The notes under the pieces were generated by a model. The model was not told the origin of the DNA, did no database searches, and saw only the letters and a program-made list of their open reading frames with translations. From positions 23,041,840-23,105,839 of the forward strand of contig CM054116.1 in the NCBI GenBank assembly GCA_028673005.1: 64,000 bases of DNA, written 5' to 3'. The stretch comes from Tanypteryx hageni (taxonomy: Eukaryota > Arthropoda > Insecta > Odonata > Petaluridae). Shown piece after piece: positions 1-8,454 of this stretch. Within the stretch, counting starts at the first letter, position 1, and every line of letters begins with the position of its first letter. Made by a program: the position numbers and the translations under genes.

Positions 1-331
1 CCACCTTTCTGTTAATGAGATGAGATAAATATGCTGATTTTCGATGACCTTTGCAAAATATATTTTCGAATCTCTCGGCAATCAATCGCAATTCTTTTAT
101 AAAGTCACTGAACACCACACAACCATCATCCCAACCTATACCGTGATGATGTAACTCCAACCAGCCGTTTTCTTTTATGCGTGGAAATTTCAAAATATGT
201 TTAGGGTATGGTGGGCGTATAAGCCAGTGCTGAAATAAAGTCAGGCTTTCGTCAAGAATTGCCATTTCTTTTAAAACATAGCCTCCAAAGTTATCAGTGC
301 ATGCTTGAAAATCTACAAAGAGGGTCGTCAT
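1..331 (-). CDS. Outer RNase H-like Polinton protein, partial
   Basis: The first 110 or so codons of the protein seen complete at 6031-6528, starting with ATG at 331 and running off the window edge. Only a few substitutions separate the two. It keeps the VDFQ start motif, the HHHGIGW block and the FCKGHRK block. The protease gene should follow beyond base 1. Function as described for the inner copy. Confidence 0.75.
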   Translation of the reverse strand, partial: MTTLFVDFQACTDNFGGYVLKEMAILDESLTLFQHWLIRPPYPKHILKFPRIKENGWLELHHHGIGWDDGCVVFSDFIKELRLIAERFENIFCKGHRKSAYLSHLINRKV

Positions 332-388
332 GGTGTGTAGGGGTGCGGGTGAGAAGGTAATGACTTAAAATTGAAATGTTCTTATATT

Positions 389-1699
389 TTAACTTCCGTA
401 GTCAATGAGGATATTCCGGTGGCGATCGATTTCGATAATATTATCGAATTCGGCGTATATTATGCAATTCAAAGTCTCTGGAAGAGATTCTGCGAAGCGT
501 ACATCCATGCGAAGGCTACCCTGTCTTATAAGGTTCCAATGTGAACCGTTATTAGATGAGAGATCCGGTGTTAAATCAAAGGCTGTAAGACAAAAACCAT
601 GTGGGTACTGGTCACGCGAAATCGAATTTCCTTCGTTAAGGAAATGAATCCCCGTGCCGCTGAACAACGTGTGATAAGCCGACACATATAATTTATCCTC
701 CGTATAATCCGTTTGCAACGGCTTTGACGGTATTTGCTGCCCGTCTATATAGAGGGATAAATGTGTCATTTTAAAGTGTTGAAAGTTAAACGGGTTTAAA
801 GTTATGTCCCCATTAAAAGCCCTATTGGTCACAAACCCTATTATGCATCTCTTTGGCAGTTGGCCTATGAATATGTTGTCAATTATTTTACTTTGTATTC
901 CTGAGGAGATTGTAAGAACTTTTACATCCACCCTTGTCATAGGGTATTTGGCTGTTGTCCTCTCCAACGCTCTACTATGGGCAATAAGAACTGTAGGGTT
1001 GATTCGGACGCGCCTCACCATAAGGGTTGCATCAAGTTTTTTTATCTTTGCATAATTGGATTCTCCTATTAGACAAAAATTATCTCTCGAACGAATCAGC
1101 TTTACACGAAGCTCAACACCATTTAATAGAAATTTGTCTTGATTGAAGATATCACTATGTATAGGCCCGATCATATCAACCGGTTTACTGAGTTTGGTTA
1201 ACTCTTTTCTTCTCACTAGACCGGCGTTGGTATTATCGATGCTGTCCATCGATTTACCCACATCGTCATACCAAAGCGACATTGTTAAATGCGACTTTTT
1301 TGCTGCCGGCCCATAATTCAGAACCGTTTCGATATACGATCTATAAGGGTAAGTATTGCTGGGAGGTGTAACCAATTTTTGATTCAAGTACGCGTCCACT
1401 TGGGAGAAGATGCTGTGTAAAAAGTTATTTACAGGCCCGACTTGTTGTTCAGGTGTCGTTTCTGTGCCGTCTTGTTTTACGATTCTCACCGTGATGTGGA
1501 GTAACGTTTGCGAGAGATCGATGTACTCAACTCCTTGTCCGGGGACGACGAATTCTATGGGAGAGTCGTCACTCAACGAAGATAATGGTTTGTAATGTAT
1601 CCATTGTCCATTTTGAATACTCGTTTGAGTCGGCGGCAGAGTGAAAAGATGTAATTCGGACTTTGCGCACTCACAAGAGTGTGAGTGTAGAAAAGCCAT
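389..1699 (-). CDS. MCP: Outer major capsid protein (double jelly-roll), intact
   Basis: A 436-aa open frame, almost identical to 6586-7896 (for example His/Asp at residue 17 and Val/Asp at residue 57). The N-terminal FTLPPTQTSIQNG, the IEFVVPGQG block and the run of beta-rich segments match the family annotated in arthropods as F54H12.2-like, which structure-based work on Polintons links to double jelly-roll capsid proteins. Role: the main shell protein if virions are formed. It lies 29 bases downstream of the core-like gene. It is one of the few outer genes still open. Confidence 0.82.
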   Translation of the reverse strand: MAFLHSHSCECAKSELHLFTLPPTQTSIQNGQWIHYKPLSSLSDDSPIEFVVPGQGVEYIDLSQTLLHITVRIVKQDGTETTPEQQVGPVNNFLHSIFSQVDAYLNQKLVTPPSNTYPYRSYIETVLNYGPAAKKSHLTMSLWYDDVGKSMDSIDNTNAGLVRRKELTKLSKPVDMIGPIHSDIFNQDKFLLNGVELRVKLIRSRDNFCLIGESNYAKIKKLDATLMVRRVRINPTVLIAHSRALERTTAKYPMTRVDVKVLTISSGIQSKIIDNIFIGQLPKRCIIGFVTNRAFNGDITLNPFNFQHFKMTHLSLYIDGQQIPSKPLQTDYTEDKLYVSAYHTLFSGTGIHFLNEGNSISRDQYPHGFCLTAFDLTPDLSSNNGSHWNLIRQGSLRMDVRFAESLPETLNCIIYAEFDNIIEIDRHRNILIDYGS

Positions 1700-1728
1700 T
1701 GCTTAATCAAATATATCAATGGGGTGTT

Positions 1729-2250
1729 TCACAACCCGTCTCCGAAGAAGATTTCCTCCGGATTCTGATTTCCTCGTCTTCTTCTTCTTCTTCCCTTTCT
1801 TTGTTGTCTTTTCTTGTGCTTACTATTACTTTGCTTCTTAACGCGACGACGTTTCGACGAAGAATGAGGTTGTTTTTTGATTCGTTTTATTTTGTACCCC
1901 GAGCCATTCATTAGATCGTCAACTGTTTTCACAGCCTTTCTTTTCAGATTTTCCCCTGCCTCGTCGACTCCATTTCTTACGGACTCTCGAAGCGGCTTAT
2001 TTTGAACAAAATCTCCAAGCAAGTTCAAGCCTGTTCGAAAGGCTTCTTTTCCCACGACTTTGGCTCCTCTTGCCAAGAGAGGCATCGCCGTGCGAAAGAG
2101 ACCGCCCAAAAAACTTCCAATGCCGTGGCCCCTCTGATAAGGAGAACCTCTATAAACACTGGCGACACCCAACCCGGCTTGATTCCCATAATAAGTCACA
2201 TATGGATCGCAAGTACCGTCGAATTTTATTTTCCGCGCCACCCTAACCAT
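1729..2250 (-). CDS. Outer basic core/minor virion protein with a frameshifted tail
   Basis: A 173-aa frame matching 7900-8451 over about 145 residues, including the GIGSFLGGLFR motif and the Lys/Arg-rich region. A run of five T in the inner copy is four here (near 1807-1812), so the last 28 or so residues are read in another frame. They stay very basic because the AAG/AGA repeat codes Lys in one frame and Arg in the other. The stop differs from the inner copy. It may still be functional since basic charge is kept. Confidence 0.65.
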   Translation of the reverse strand: MVRVARKIKFDGTCDPYVTYYGNQAGLGVASVYRGSPYQRGHGIGSFLGGLFRTAMPLLARGAKVVGKEAFRTGLNLLGDFVQNKPLRESVRNGVDEAGENLKRKAVKTVDDLMNGSGYKIKRIKKQPHSSSKRRRVKKQSNSKHKKRQQRKGRRRRRRGNQNPEEIFFGDGL

Positions 2251-2253
2251 CCT

Positions 2254-3046
2254 TTAAATTTTGCGAAAATGAAGTTTAACGCACGACGTCCCGAACTCAA
2301 ATGGGATAGATTCGCCGGTGTCATCTCTTATGTCTATTTCTATGCAATCGAATTCTTGCCGCATTACGTGAACATAGTGTGGCGTGTCAAATATAATCAT
2401 TTTCTGAGCCCCATAAACATACTTCCTGGCATCCAAGTTTGCGATTCTTAGAAGCGGTGCGCACGTATCTCCGACGATTTGGGATTCCACAATGTCGCAG
2501 TAAACGAACAGTTGGTGCGGGAATCCTAAGGAAATATTCGCAGGGTGATTCGAGATATCGCCGTTAGTCACTTCTAGTCTCGGATAACCCTAGTTGGAGA
2601 GCCAACCGCGGCGAAAACGATAGCATAGTTTTTTCACCGCTATGAATCACATTCAAGTCCACACGTTTCACTTCTTCTTCTTCTTTTCTATCTGGTGGTA
2701 GTATTTTTACACGCCTGGTATTTTCTTCTACTTCGAAAATAAATCTCGAAGAGATAAGTTCTTTGTCATTTATTTCGCGCACAAGATCGTGGATAGTTTC
2801 GTAATTCCCAGGTTTTAATTTTAGTTTTTCGGCAGCGCCGGACTCTTTCCATATTCGAATAGTGTTGTTATTGTTACTCACCGTGAGGCGAGAACACGGG
2901 TATTGAAATTCCACCACACCCACCATCCACCGACCCTTTAATTCAATGCGTCGATGCAGCTGAGTTCGGAATTTTGTTGTTGTGTTATCGGGGAAAGAGT
3001 GGCCTGAGCTATTGCTCGGTAATGTGATATAAAACTCATCTTTCAT
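2254..3046 (-). pseudogene. Outer penton-like (minor capsid) gene, frameshifted
   Basis: Homologue of the intact 263-aa gene at 8455-9246. A two-base loss near 2586 (GGATAACCCT against GGATCAAACCCT in the inner copy) breaks it into an N-terminal frame (3046-2564) and a C-terminal frame (2571-2254). The start overlaps the integrase stop as in the inner copy. A full-length protein cannot be made. Confidence 0.85.
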
Positions 3047-3973
3047 TTTAGCACTTTTATATCCTTAATTTTAATCCACGAATTAAAACTATCAGAGTAA
3101 CCTACCCACTTGACGAGTGCTTCCCTTCTGGTGCCTTTTCCTCTGTAAGCGATAATTTTATCTATTTTGTATTCATGTGTAGTTGAGACACGGATGCGCT
3201 GTAATTCGGATTCGTAAAATGTGCCTTCGATTTCCTCACCGCGGAGATCTTCTATAACGTAGACGATTGGTGATCTTTTAATAACCTTTTTTATTTTGAA
3301 CACCTCTTCTGACCAGTTATTTTTATATCCTTTATCGAACGTGGATTTTGTTCTTCCAATTCTTACCACATCCCCAGTAACATACCGCGGCGTCTTTAGT
3401 TTTCCTTTCTCCTTGGCGCCGTACAAGTTTTTCCAAACTTCACGTATATTTTCGTCGTTGACATCTACAGGTGCCATTTTAATGGCTGTGTGGGTGGCAT
3501 GGTTATACCCGTGTAATAACTTTGATATGCTATCAACGTAACGTCGGGTGTTAAATCGCGTGAAAAAACGCCACATTCGTGTTTTAAGTGTGCGGTTCAA
3601 ACGTTCCACCACGCTCGCTTTAACGTCGGGGTTTTGTATTACATAGTAATTTATACGATTCTCTTTGAAAAATTTTCGAACCATTCGTGACGTGAATTCT
3701 GTCCCCTTATCTGTTTGGAGATGTGTCGGTTTACGCTTGCTTTGGTTAAAAATTTTCTGAAAAGCGTTCTTCACATGCGACCCCATTTTGCTTTTCAACG
3801 GTATCCCCCACGCATATTTACTGAATACATCGATCACCGTGAGTAAGTAGTTATAACCATCATACTTTTTCAAAGAGCGCATATCGTTGAGGTCAGCCTG
3901 CCCAAGCTCATCGTTCATGGTTACAATATACCGATTTCTCGTAAATTTTCTACGGATCGGTTTATGAAGTGTA
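3043..3973 (-). pseudogene. INT: Outer integrase, C-terminal part, cut by the nested insertion
   Basis: This holds all three catalytic acidic residues and the chromodomain, equal to residues 53-362 of the intact integrase at 9243-10331. The inner Polinton entered at 3973, so reading upstream passes into the inverted repeat and gives a chimeric start that is not meaningful. There is also a Trp to Gly change before the first catalytic Asp region (ELGQADL against ELWQADL) and a one-codon loss in KKYNDGYN. The N-terminal piece is at 17726-17886. Confidence 0.9.
3968..3973. repeat. Target site duplication, left (AGTGTA)
   Basis: AGTGTA directly precedes the left terminus of the inner Polinton and is repeated after its right terminus. 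The empty site is visible in the inner element's own integrase gene near 10171-10176, where the same six bases run uninterrupted into the rest of the gene. Confidence 0.93.
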
Positions 3974-3995
3974 AGTAGTATACCCGCTACTTGGG

Positions 3996-4046
3996 CCAGA
4001 CCGCTTGTATAGCCAGACCGCTTGCATAGCCAGACCGCTTGTATAG
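3996..4046. repeat. Three 17-bp tandem repeats near the Polinton tip
   Basis: The unit CCAGACCGCTTGTATAG occurs three times head to tail, the middle copy with one change, starting 22 bases inside the terminus. It is mirrored at 17653-17703. The outer copy has one unit, so the number varies between copies. Repeats this close to the end could bind integrase or terminal protein; that role is inference. Confidence 0.85.
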
Positions 4047-4144
4047 CCAGACGGCCATGTTGCCGCTTTGGCGCCAGTGCCGCCATGTTGGAATTTCTGC
4101 GGCACTATAAGAGCTAGATGCTGCATCCCCCCACCTCTGATCCT

Positions 4145-4256
4145 TGACGTCACTATGTCACGTGTTTTAAAATTTCTGAGTCGCTAAGGATTTTCGGCAT
4201 CGCATCTCCCCGATCCCTATCATACCTTTACCCTTGTGACGTCACAATATCACGTG
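4145..4256. promoter_or_regulatory. Two CRE plus E-box modules in the inverted repeat
   Basis: TGACGTCA at 4145-4152 is followed six bases later by CACGTG at 4159-4164. The pair recurs at 4237-4244 and 4251-4256 with the same spacing, inside a duplicated block of about 93 bp. Both octamer and hexamer are perfect palindromes recognised by bZIP and bHLH factors respectively. Conserved spacing in all repeat copies suggests a transcriptional element, but binding is not shown. Confidence 0.5.
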
Positions 4257-5264
4257 GTGTGAAATTTCTGTGGCGCTAAGGGCGAGCATCGCATCTCTCT
4301 CTCTCCATCCCTTACCATTGCTGCGTTATGATGGTGGATAATATGAAAAATCTATGCGGTACTCCTGTGTCGAGTAGGAGTGTGAAATTAACCTGCTCCT
4401 GACGGGGTGTGACGTCGCGATGGTGGATGTTTTACCCCCACTCCTTGGGGTCACAAGGAGGTGTTTATTTAAAGACCTTTACGGCACCCTAACCCAAGTC
4501 TAGAGAGAGGATACGTGAGCAGCTGATGTCTCCTCCGCCCCCTCTCCTTCCGGCCACGCGCGACGACAAGGGGCGTGATGGAGGCTATCCCTAGGTTGAA
4601 GCGACGCTTCGTGGTCAGAGGCCCCCTCACACCCTTCCCCACTATTTTCGCCACAGACGTCACAAGTTATTCGGGGGGTAGGCTCCGGCCTAGGCGATAC
4701 GTGGGACACCGACCCTAACCATCCCGAGCCTTTGCATGGAATCCGCCGCTACTCAAGAGGCACCCCCGCCCCCTCTCCTTCCGGCCACGTGCGACGACAA
4801 GGGGCGTGATGGAGGCCATCCCTAGGGTGAAGCGGTGCTTCGTCGCCAGATATCCCTCACGTCCCTTTCCCACGATTCTCTCCACAGACGTCACAAGTTA
4901 TTTGGGGGAGGGGTGAAAGCGGTGCTTCGTGGCCAGACATCCACCCACACCCTTTTCCACTATTCTCGCCACAGACGTCACAAGTTATTCGGGGGTAGGC
5001 TCCTGCCTAGGCGATACGAGGGACACCGACCATCCCGACCCTTTGCATGGAATCCGCCGCTACTCAAGAGCAGATGTTCACGCGTCGGAGGGCGGCGGAA
5101 GACTGACGATGATGTTTCGTGGCGTTAGAGTATGCCCGACTCGAGTGCGGTGGTGGCAAGAACATTTGGGTGTTTTTCCCCGCCGCAAATAGAATGCTTA
5201 TTTGAAACTTTTATAATAAATACCGAATAGGATGGCATTATTTAAATGAGAATCATAAAACTTT

Positions 5265-5285
5265 TTTATTTTGTCCACATTTATT
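5265..5285 (-). terminator. Poly(A) signals of the late gene series
   Basis: AATAAA occurs twice on the minus strand (5265-5270 and 5280-5285) after the protease stop and the duplicated fragment. The second aligns with the right-end signal at 16410 when the inverted repeats are overlaid. Confidence 0.55.
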
Positions 5286-5446
5286 TCATAATCATAAATA
5301 CAAATCACCAATATTCAATCAAAATTTATTAACATGTAAAGTATCATTTTCATCGTTATACGAACAACAGGTTTGTAACGATGATAAATCATATTTATAA
5401 TTATTCACACCCTTTTCATTCTTTAACATATTCAATTTTTTGTTGT
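5286..5446 (-). pseudogene. Duplicated 3' end of the protease gene
   Basis: This stretch is a diverged tandem copy of 5449-5610, which holds the last 35-45 codons of the protease gene and its stop. Read on the minus strand it still gives a related peptide ending VNKF then stop, with CCSYND kept in the middle. It has no start codon and lies after the real stop, so it probably forms part of the 3' untranslated region. Divergence from the source is far greater than between the two Polinton copies, so the duplication is older than the nesting. Confidence 0.7.
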
Positions 5447-5479
5447 GGTTTCATAATTCTAAATACAAATCATCTAAAT

Positions 5480-6031
5480 TCAATAAAATTTATTAGCATA
5501 TAAGTATGACTTTCCATCATTATACGAACAACAGGATTGTAACAACGAAAAATCATGTTCATAATTATTCACACACTTTTCATTCTTTAACATATTCTTC
5601 AATAGATGGGTAACCATAATATCATTTTTCTTCCTATTTTCACCAAAAAAGTTTAACACGAATTCCTTTTCAAATCCCCTGCATCTGAAGTAAAGGTACA
5701 CCACACAGTATTTACCGCATACATCGGAGGTAAAACTCTGGAGAGGAAAATCGTTATAGGTCCACGTAGTAGAATTTCTGCTGATGAACTTCTGGTGATT
5801 TTTTACTGTCGGTGGCAAGCCGTAGCTATCGAAATATTCACCGCTTCCATCTTCATCAATGAAGAATGATATCCAATGCTTACCAGGCTTATGCACTGGG
5901 TCCGTGTTTGATATAAACGCACAGGGGCGTTCAGCTCGAATTGGCAGATTATTTGAAGCGAAAACGCCGGTATGTATCTGCTGAAAACTTTTTACAGTTT
6001 TTAATATAGACTCAAGCTCGTAAGAATTCAT
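5480..6031 (-). CDS. PRO: Adenain-like cysteine protease (Polinton PRO)
   Basis: 183 aa. Residues that fit the adenovirus-type C5 protease active site are His52 (GKHWISF), Asp68 (YFDSYG), Gln98 (PLQSF) and Cys105 (DVCGKYC), in the family order His, Asp/Glu, Gln, Cys. The length is close to the usual 200 or so. In related viruses this enzyme matures capsid proteins during assembly. The start ATG shares its A with the TAA stop of the upstream gene (TAATG), suggesting both come from one compact late unit. It is the last gene before the left inverted repeat. The outer homologue lies outside the window. Confidence 0.9.
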   Translation of the reverse strand: MNSYELESILKTVKSFQQIHTGVFASNNLPIRAERPCAFISNTDPVHKPGKHWISFFIDEDGSGEYFDSYGLPPTVKNHQKFISRNSTTWTYNDFPLQSFTSDVCGKYCVVYLYFRCRGFEKEFVLNFFGENRKKNDIMVTHLLKNMLKNEKCVNNYEHDFSLLQSCCSYNDGKSYLYANKFY

Positions 6032-6528
6032 TATTGTGTATCGTAGTTGATGTACTTGTTAAACCAATTAGTAATATGAAAAACGTTTGACGTAGCACAC
6101 ACAAAGTTCTTCTCTATATCATGATTTTTATGGAAACATCTAGGCGTTTCTTCGGTGAAACTTTTTAGAGATGGACAGCCAAGGTTTTTTATATCCACCA
6201 CCTTTCTGCTAATGAGATGAGATAAATATGCTGATTTTCGATGACCTTTGCAAAATATATTTTCGAATCTCTCGGCAATCAATCGCAATTCTTTTATAAA
6301 GTCACTGAACACCACACAACCATCATCCCAACCTATACCGTGATGATGTAACTCCAACCAGCCGTTTTCTTTTATGCGTGGAAATTTCAAAATATGTTTA
6401 GGGTATGGTGGACGTATAAGCCAGTGCTGAAATAAAGTCAGGCTTTCATCAAGAATTGCTATTTCTTTTAAAACATAGCCTCCAAAGTTATCAGCGCATG
6501 CTTGAAAATCTACAAAGAGGGTCGTCAT
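6031..6528 (-). CDS. RNase H-fold, exonuclease-like Polinton protein (putative)
   Basis: 165 aa. I see a DEDD-exonuclease-like pattern: VDFQ at residues 6-9, where true exonucleases have DxE; HHHGIGW near 61-67; FCKGHRKSAYL near 92-102; and a D..NLGCPS block near 112-120. A CFHKN motif follows. The DxQ in place of DxE suggests weak or no nuclease activity. Similar proteins with a KG..K..FL motif are common in arthropod mobile elements. It sits between capsid and protease genes and overlaps the protease start by one base. The fold is inference; the gene itself is well supported because it is conserved in the outer copy. Confidence 0.6.
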   Translation of the reverse strand: MTTLFVDFQACADNFGGYVLKEIAILDESLTLFQHWLIRPPYPKHILKFPRIKENGWLELHHHGIGWDDGCVVFSDFIKELRLIAERFENIFCKGHRKSAYLSHLISRKVVDIKNLGCPSLKSFTEETPRCFHKNHDIEKNFVCATSNVFHITNWFNKYINYDTQ

Positions 6529-6585
6529 GGTGTGTAGGCGTGCGGGTGAGAAGGTAATGACTTAAAATTGAAATGTTCTTATATT

Positions 6586-7896
6586 TTAACTTCCGTAGTC
6601 AATGAGGATATTCCGGTGGCGATCGATTTCGATAATATTATCGAATTCGGCGTATATTATGCAATTCAAAGTCTCTGGAAGAGATTCTGCGAAGCGTACA
6701 TCCATGCGAAGGCTACCCTGTCTTATAAGGTTCCAATGTGAACCGTTATTAGATGAGAGATCCGGTGTTAAATCAAAGGCTGTAAGACAAAAACCATGTG
6801 GGTACTGGTCACGCGAAATCGAATTTCCTTCGTTAAGGAAATGAATCCCCGTGCCGCTGAACAACGTGTGATAAGCCGACACATATAATTTATCTTCCGT
6901 ATAATCCGTTTGCAACGGCTTTGACGGTATTTGCTGCCCGTCTATATAGAGGGATAAATGTGTCATTTTAAAGTGTTGAAAGTTAAACGGGTTTAAAGTT
7001 ATGTCCCCATTAAAAGCCCTATTGGTCACAAACCCTATTATGCATCTCTTTGGCAGTTGGCCTATGAATATGTTGTCAATTATTTTACTTTGTATTCCTG
7101 AGGAGATTGTAAGAACTTTTACATCCACCCTTGTCATAGGGTATTTGGCTGTTGTCCTCTCCAACGCTCTACTATGGGCAATAAGAACTGTAGGGTTGAT
7201 TCGGACGCGCCTCACCATAAGGGTTGCATCAAGTATTTTTATCTTTGCATAATTGGATTCTCCTATTAGACAGAAATTATCTCTCGAACGAATCAGCTTT
7301 ACACGAAGCTCAACACCATTTAATAGAAATTTGTCTTGATTGAAGATATCACTATGTATAGGCCCGATCATATCAACCGGCTTACTGAGTTTGGTTAACT
7401 CTTTTCTTCTCACTAGACCGGCGTTGGTATTATCGATGCTGTCCATCGATTTACCCACATCGTCATACCAAAGCGACATTGTTAAATGCGACTTCTTTGC
7501 TGCCGGCCCATAATTCAGAACCGTTTCGATATACGATCTATAAGGGTAAGTATTGCTGGGAGGTGTAACCAATTTTTGATTCAAGTACGCGTCCACTTGG
7601 GAGAAGATGCTGTGTAAAAAGTTATTTACAGGCCCGACTTGTTGTTCAGGTGTCGTTTCTGTGCCGTCTTGTTTTACGATTCTCACCGTGATGTGGAGTA
7701 ACGTTTGCGAGAGATCGATGTACTCATCTCCTTGTCCGGGGACGACGAATTCTATGGGAGAGTCGTCACTCAACGAAGATAATGGTTTGTAATGTATCCA
7801 TTGTCCATTTTGAATACTCGTTTGAGTCGGCGGCAGAGTGAAAAGATCTAATTCGGACTTTGCGCACTCACAAGAGTGTGAGTGTAGAAAAGCCAT
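6586..7896 (-). CDS. MCP: Major capsid protein (double jelly-roll)
   Basis: 436 aa, intact. The N-terminal region carries FTLPPTQTSIQNG and IEFVVPGQG, followed by alternating beta-rich segments through to the C-terminal IIYAEFDNIIEIDRHRNI block. This is the Polinton protein that structural comparisons place among double jelly-roll capsid proteins (known for the family; not shown here). It would form the hexon-like shell unit. It starts three bases after the stop of the core-like gene (7900) and is followed by the RNase H-like gene. Almost identical to the outer copy, with no stops in either, which is consistent with recent or continuing constraint. Confidence 0.85.
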   Translation of the reverse strand: MAFLHSHSCECAKSELDLFTLPPTQTSIQNGQWIHYKPLSSLSDDSPIEFVVPGQGDEYIDLSQTLLHITVRIVKQDGTETTPEQQVGPVNNFLHSIFSQVDAYLNQKLVTPPSNTYPYRSYIETVLNYGPAAKKSHLTMSLWYDDVGKSMDSIDNTNAGLVRRKELTKLSKPVDMIGPIHSDIFNQDKFLLNGVELRVKLIRSRDNFCLIGESNYAKIKILDATLMVRRVRINPTVLIAHSRALERTTAKYPMTRVDVKVLTISSGIQSKIIDNIFIGQLPKRCIIGFVTNRAFNGDITLNPFNFQHFKMTHLSLYIDGQQIPSKPLQTDYTEDKLYVSAYHTLFSGTGIHFLNEGNSISRDQYPHGFCLTAFDLTPDLSSNNGSHWNLIRQGSLRMDVRFAESLPETLNCIIYAEFDNIIEIDRHRNILIDYGS

Positions 7897-7899
7897 TGC

Positions 7900-8451
7900 T
7901 TAATCAAATATATCAATGGGGTGTTTCACAACCCGTCTCCGAAGAAGATTTCCTCCGGATTCTGATTTCCTCGTCTTCTTCTTCTTCTTCTTCCCTTTCT
8001 TTGTTGTCTTTTTCTTGTGCTTACTATTACTTTGCTTCTTAACGCGACGACGTTTCGACGAAGAATGAGGTTGTTTTTTGATTCGTTTTATTTTGTACCC
8101 CGAGCCATTCATTAGATCGTCAACTGTTTTCACAGCCTTTCTTTTCAGATTTTCCCCTGCCTCGTCGACTCGATTTCTTACGGACTCACGAAGCGGCTTA
8201 TTTTGAACAAAATCTCCAAGCAAGTTCAAGCCTGTTCGAAAGGCTTCTTTTCCCACGACTTTGGCTCCACGTGCCAAGAGAGGCATCGCCGTGCGAAAGA
8301 GACCGCCCAAAAAACTTCCAATGCCATGGCCCCTCTGATAAGGAGAACCTCTATAAACACTGGCGACACCCAACCCGGCTTGATTCCCATAATAAGTCAC
8401 ATATGGGTCGCAAGTACCGTCGAATTTTATTTTCCGTGCCACCCTAACCAT
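7900..8451 (-). CDS. Basic core/minor virion protein (adenovirus pX/pVI-like, putative)
   Basis: 183 aa. The N-terminal half has PYQRGHGIGSFLGGLFR near residues 38-54, a Gly-rich amphipathic segment. Next comes a helix-rich stretch up to about 100, then a Lys/Arg-rich tail (about 118-165) with a bipartite basic run. Polintons and adintoviruses carry such a protein next to the capsid genes, compared with adenovirus core or membrane-active proteins. DNA condensation or membrane activity is inference. The tail is coded by an AAG microsatellite prone to slippage, and the outer copy has already shifted frame there. Start at 8451 lies three bases past the penton stop. Confidence 0.7.
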   Translation of the reverse strand: MVRVARKIKFDGTCDPYVTYYGNQAGLGVASVYRGSPYQRGHGIGSFLGGLFRTAMPLLARGAKVVGKEAFRTGLNLLGDFVQNKPLRESVRNRVDEAGENLKRKAVKTVDDLMNGSGYKIKRIKKQPHSSSKRRRVKKQSNSKHKKKTTKKGKKKKKKTRKSESGGNLLRRRVVKHPIDIFD

Positions 8452-8454
8452 CCT

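Larger units (their letters stand above)
3974..5288. repeat. Inner Polinton left terminal inverted repeat
   Basis: This region is the near-perfect reverse complement of 16413-17725, with similarity fading near 5288. From the tip inward it holds three 17-bp repeats (3996-4046), two CRE/E-box modules (4145-4164 and 4237-4256), and GC-rich tandem duplications at 4540-5060. The last are a 229-bp unit present twice, the second with an extra 88-bp duplication. The motif TGACGTC recurs in the string CCACAGACGTCACAAG. The inner edge carries poly(A) signals on the minus strand (5265-5270 and 5280-5285). Open frames here are by-products of the repeats. Confidence 0.9.

Noticed and set aside
405..1595. 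Plus-strand frames opposite the capsid gene, also at 6602-7792
   Set aside because: They are shadows of a well-supported capsid gene on the other strand.
3043..4086. A 347-aa protein starting in the inverted repeat and running into integrase
   Set aside because: The first 40 or so residues are read from the inner element's repeat, so it is a chimera created by the insertion.
3962..5192. Several open frames on both strands inside the left inverted repeat, mirrored at 16490-17230 and 27264-27892
   Set aside because: They arise from GC-rich tandem repeats lacking stops, appear in opposite orientations in each repeat and show no domain.
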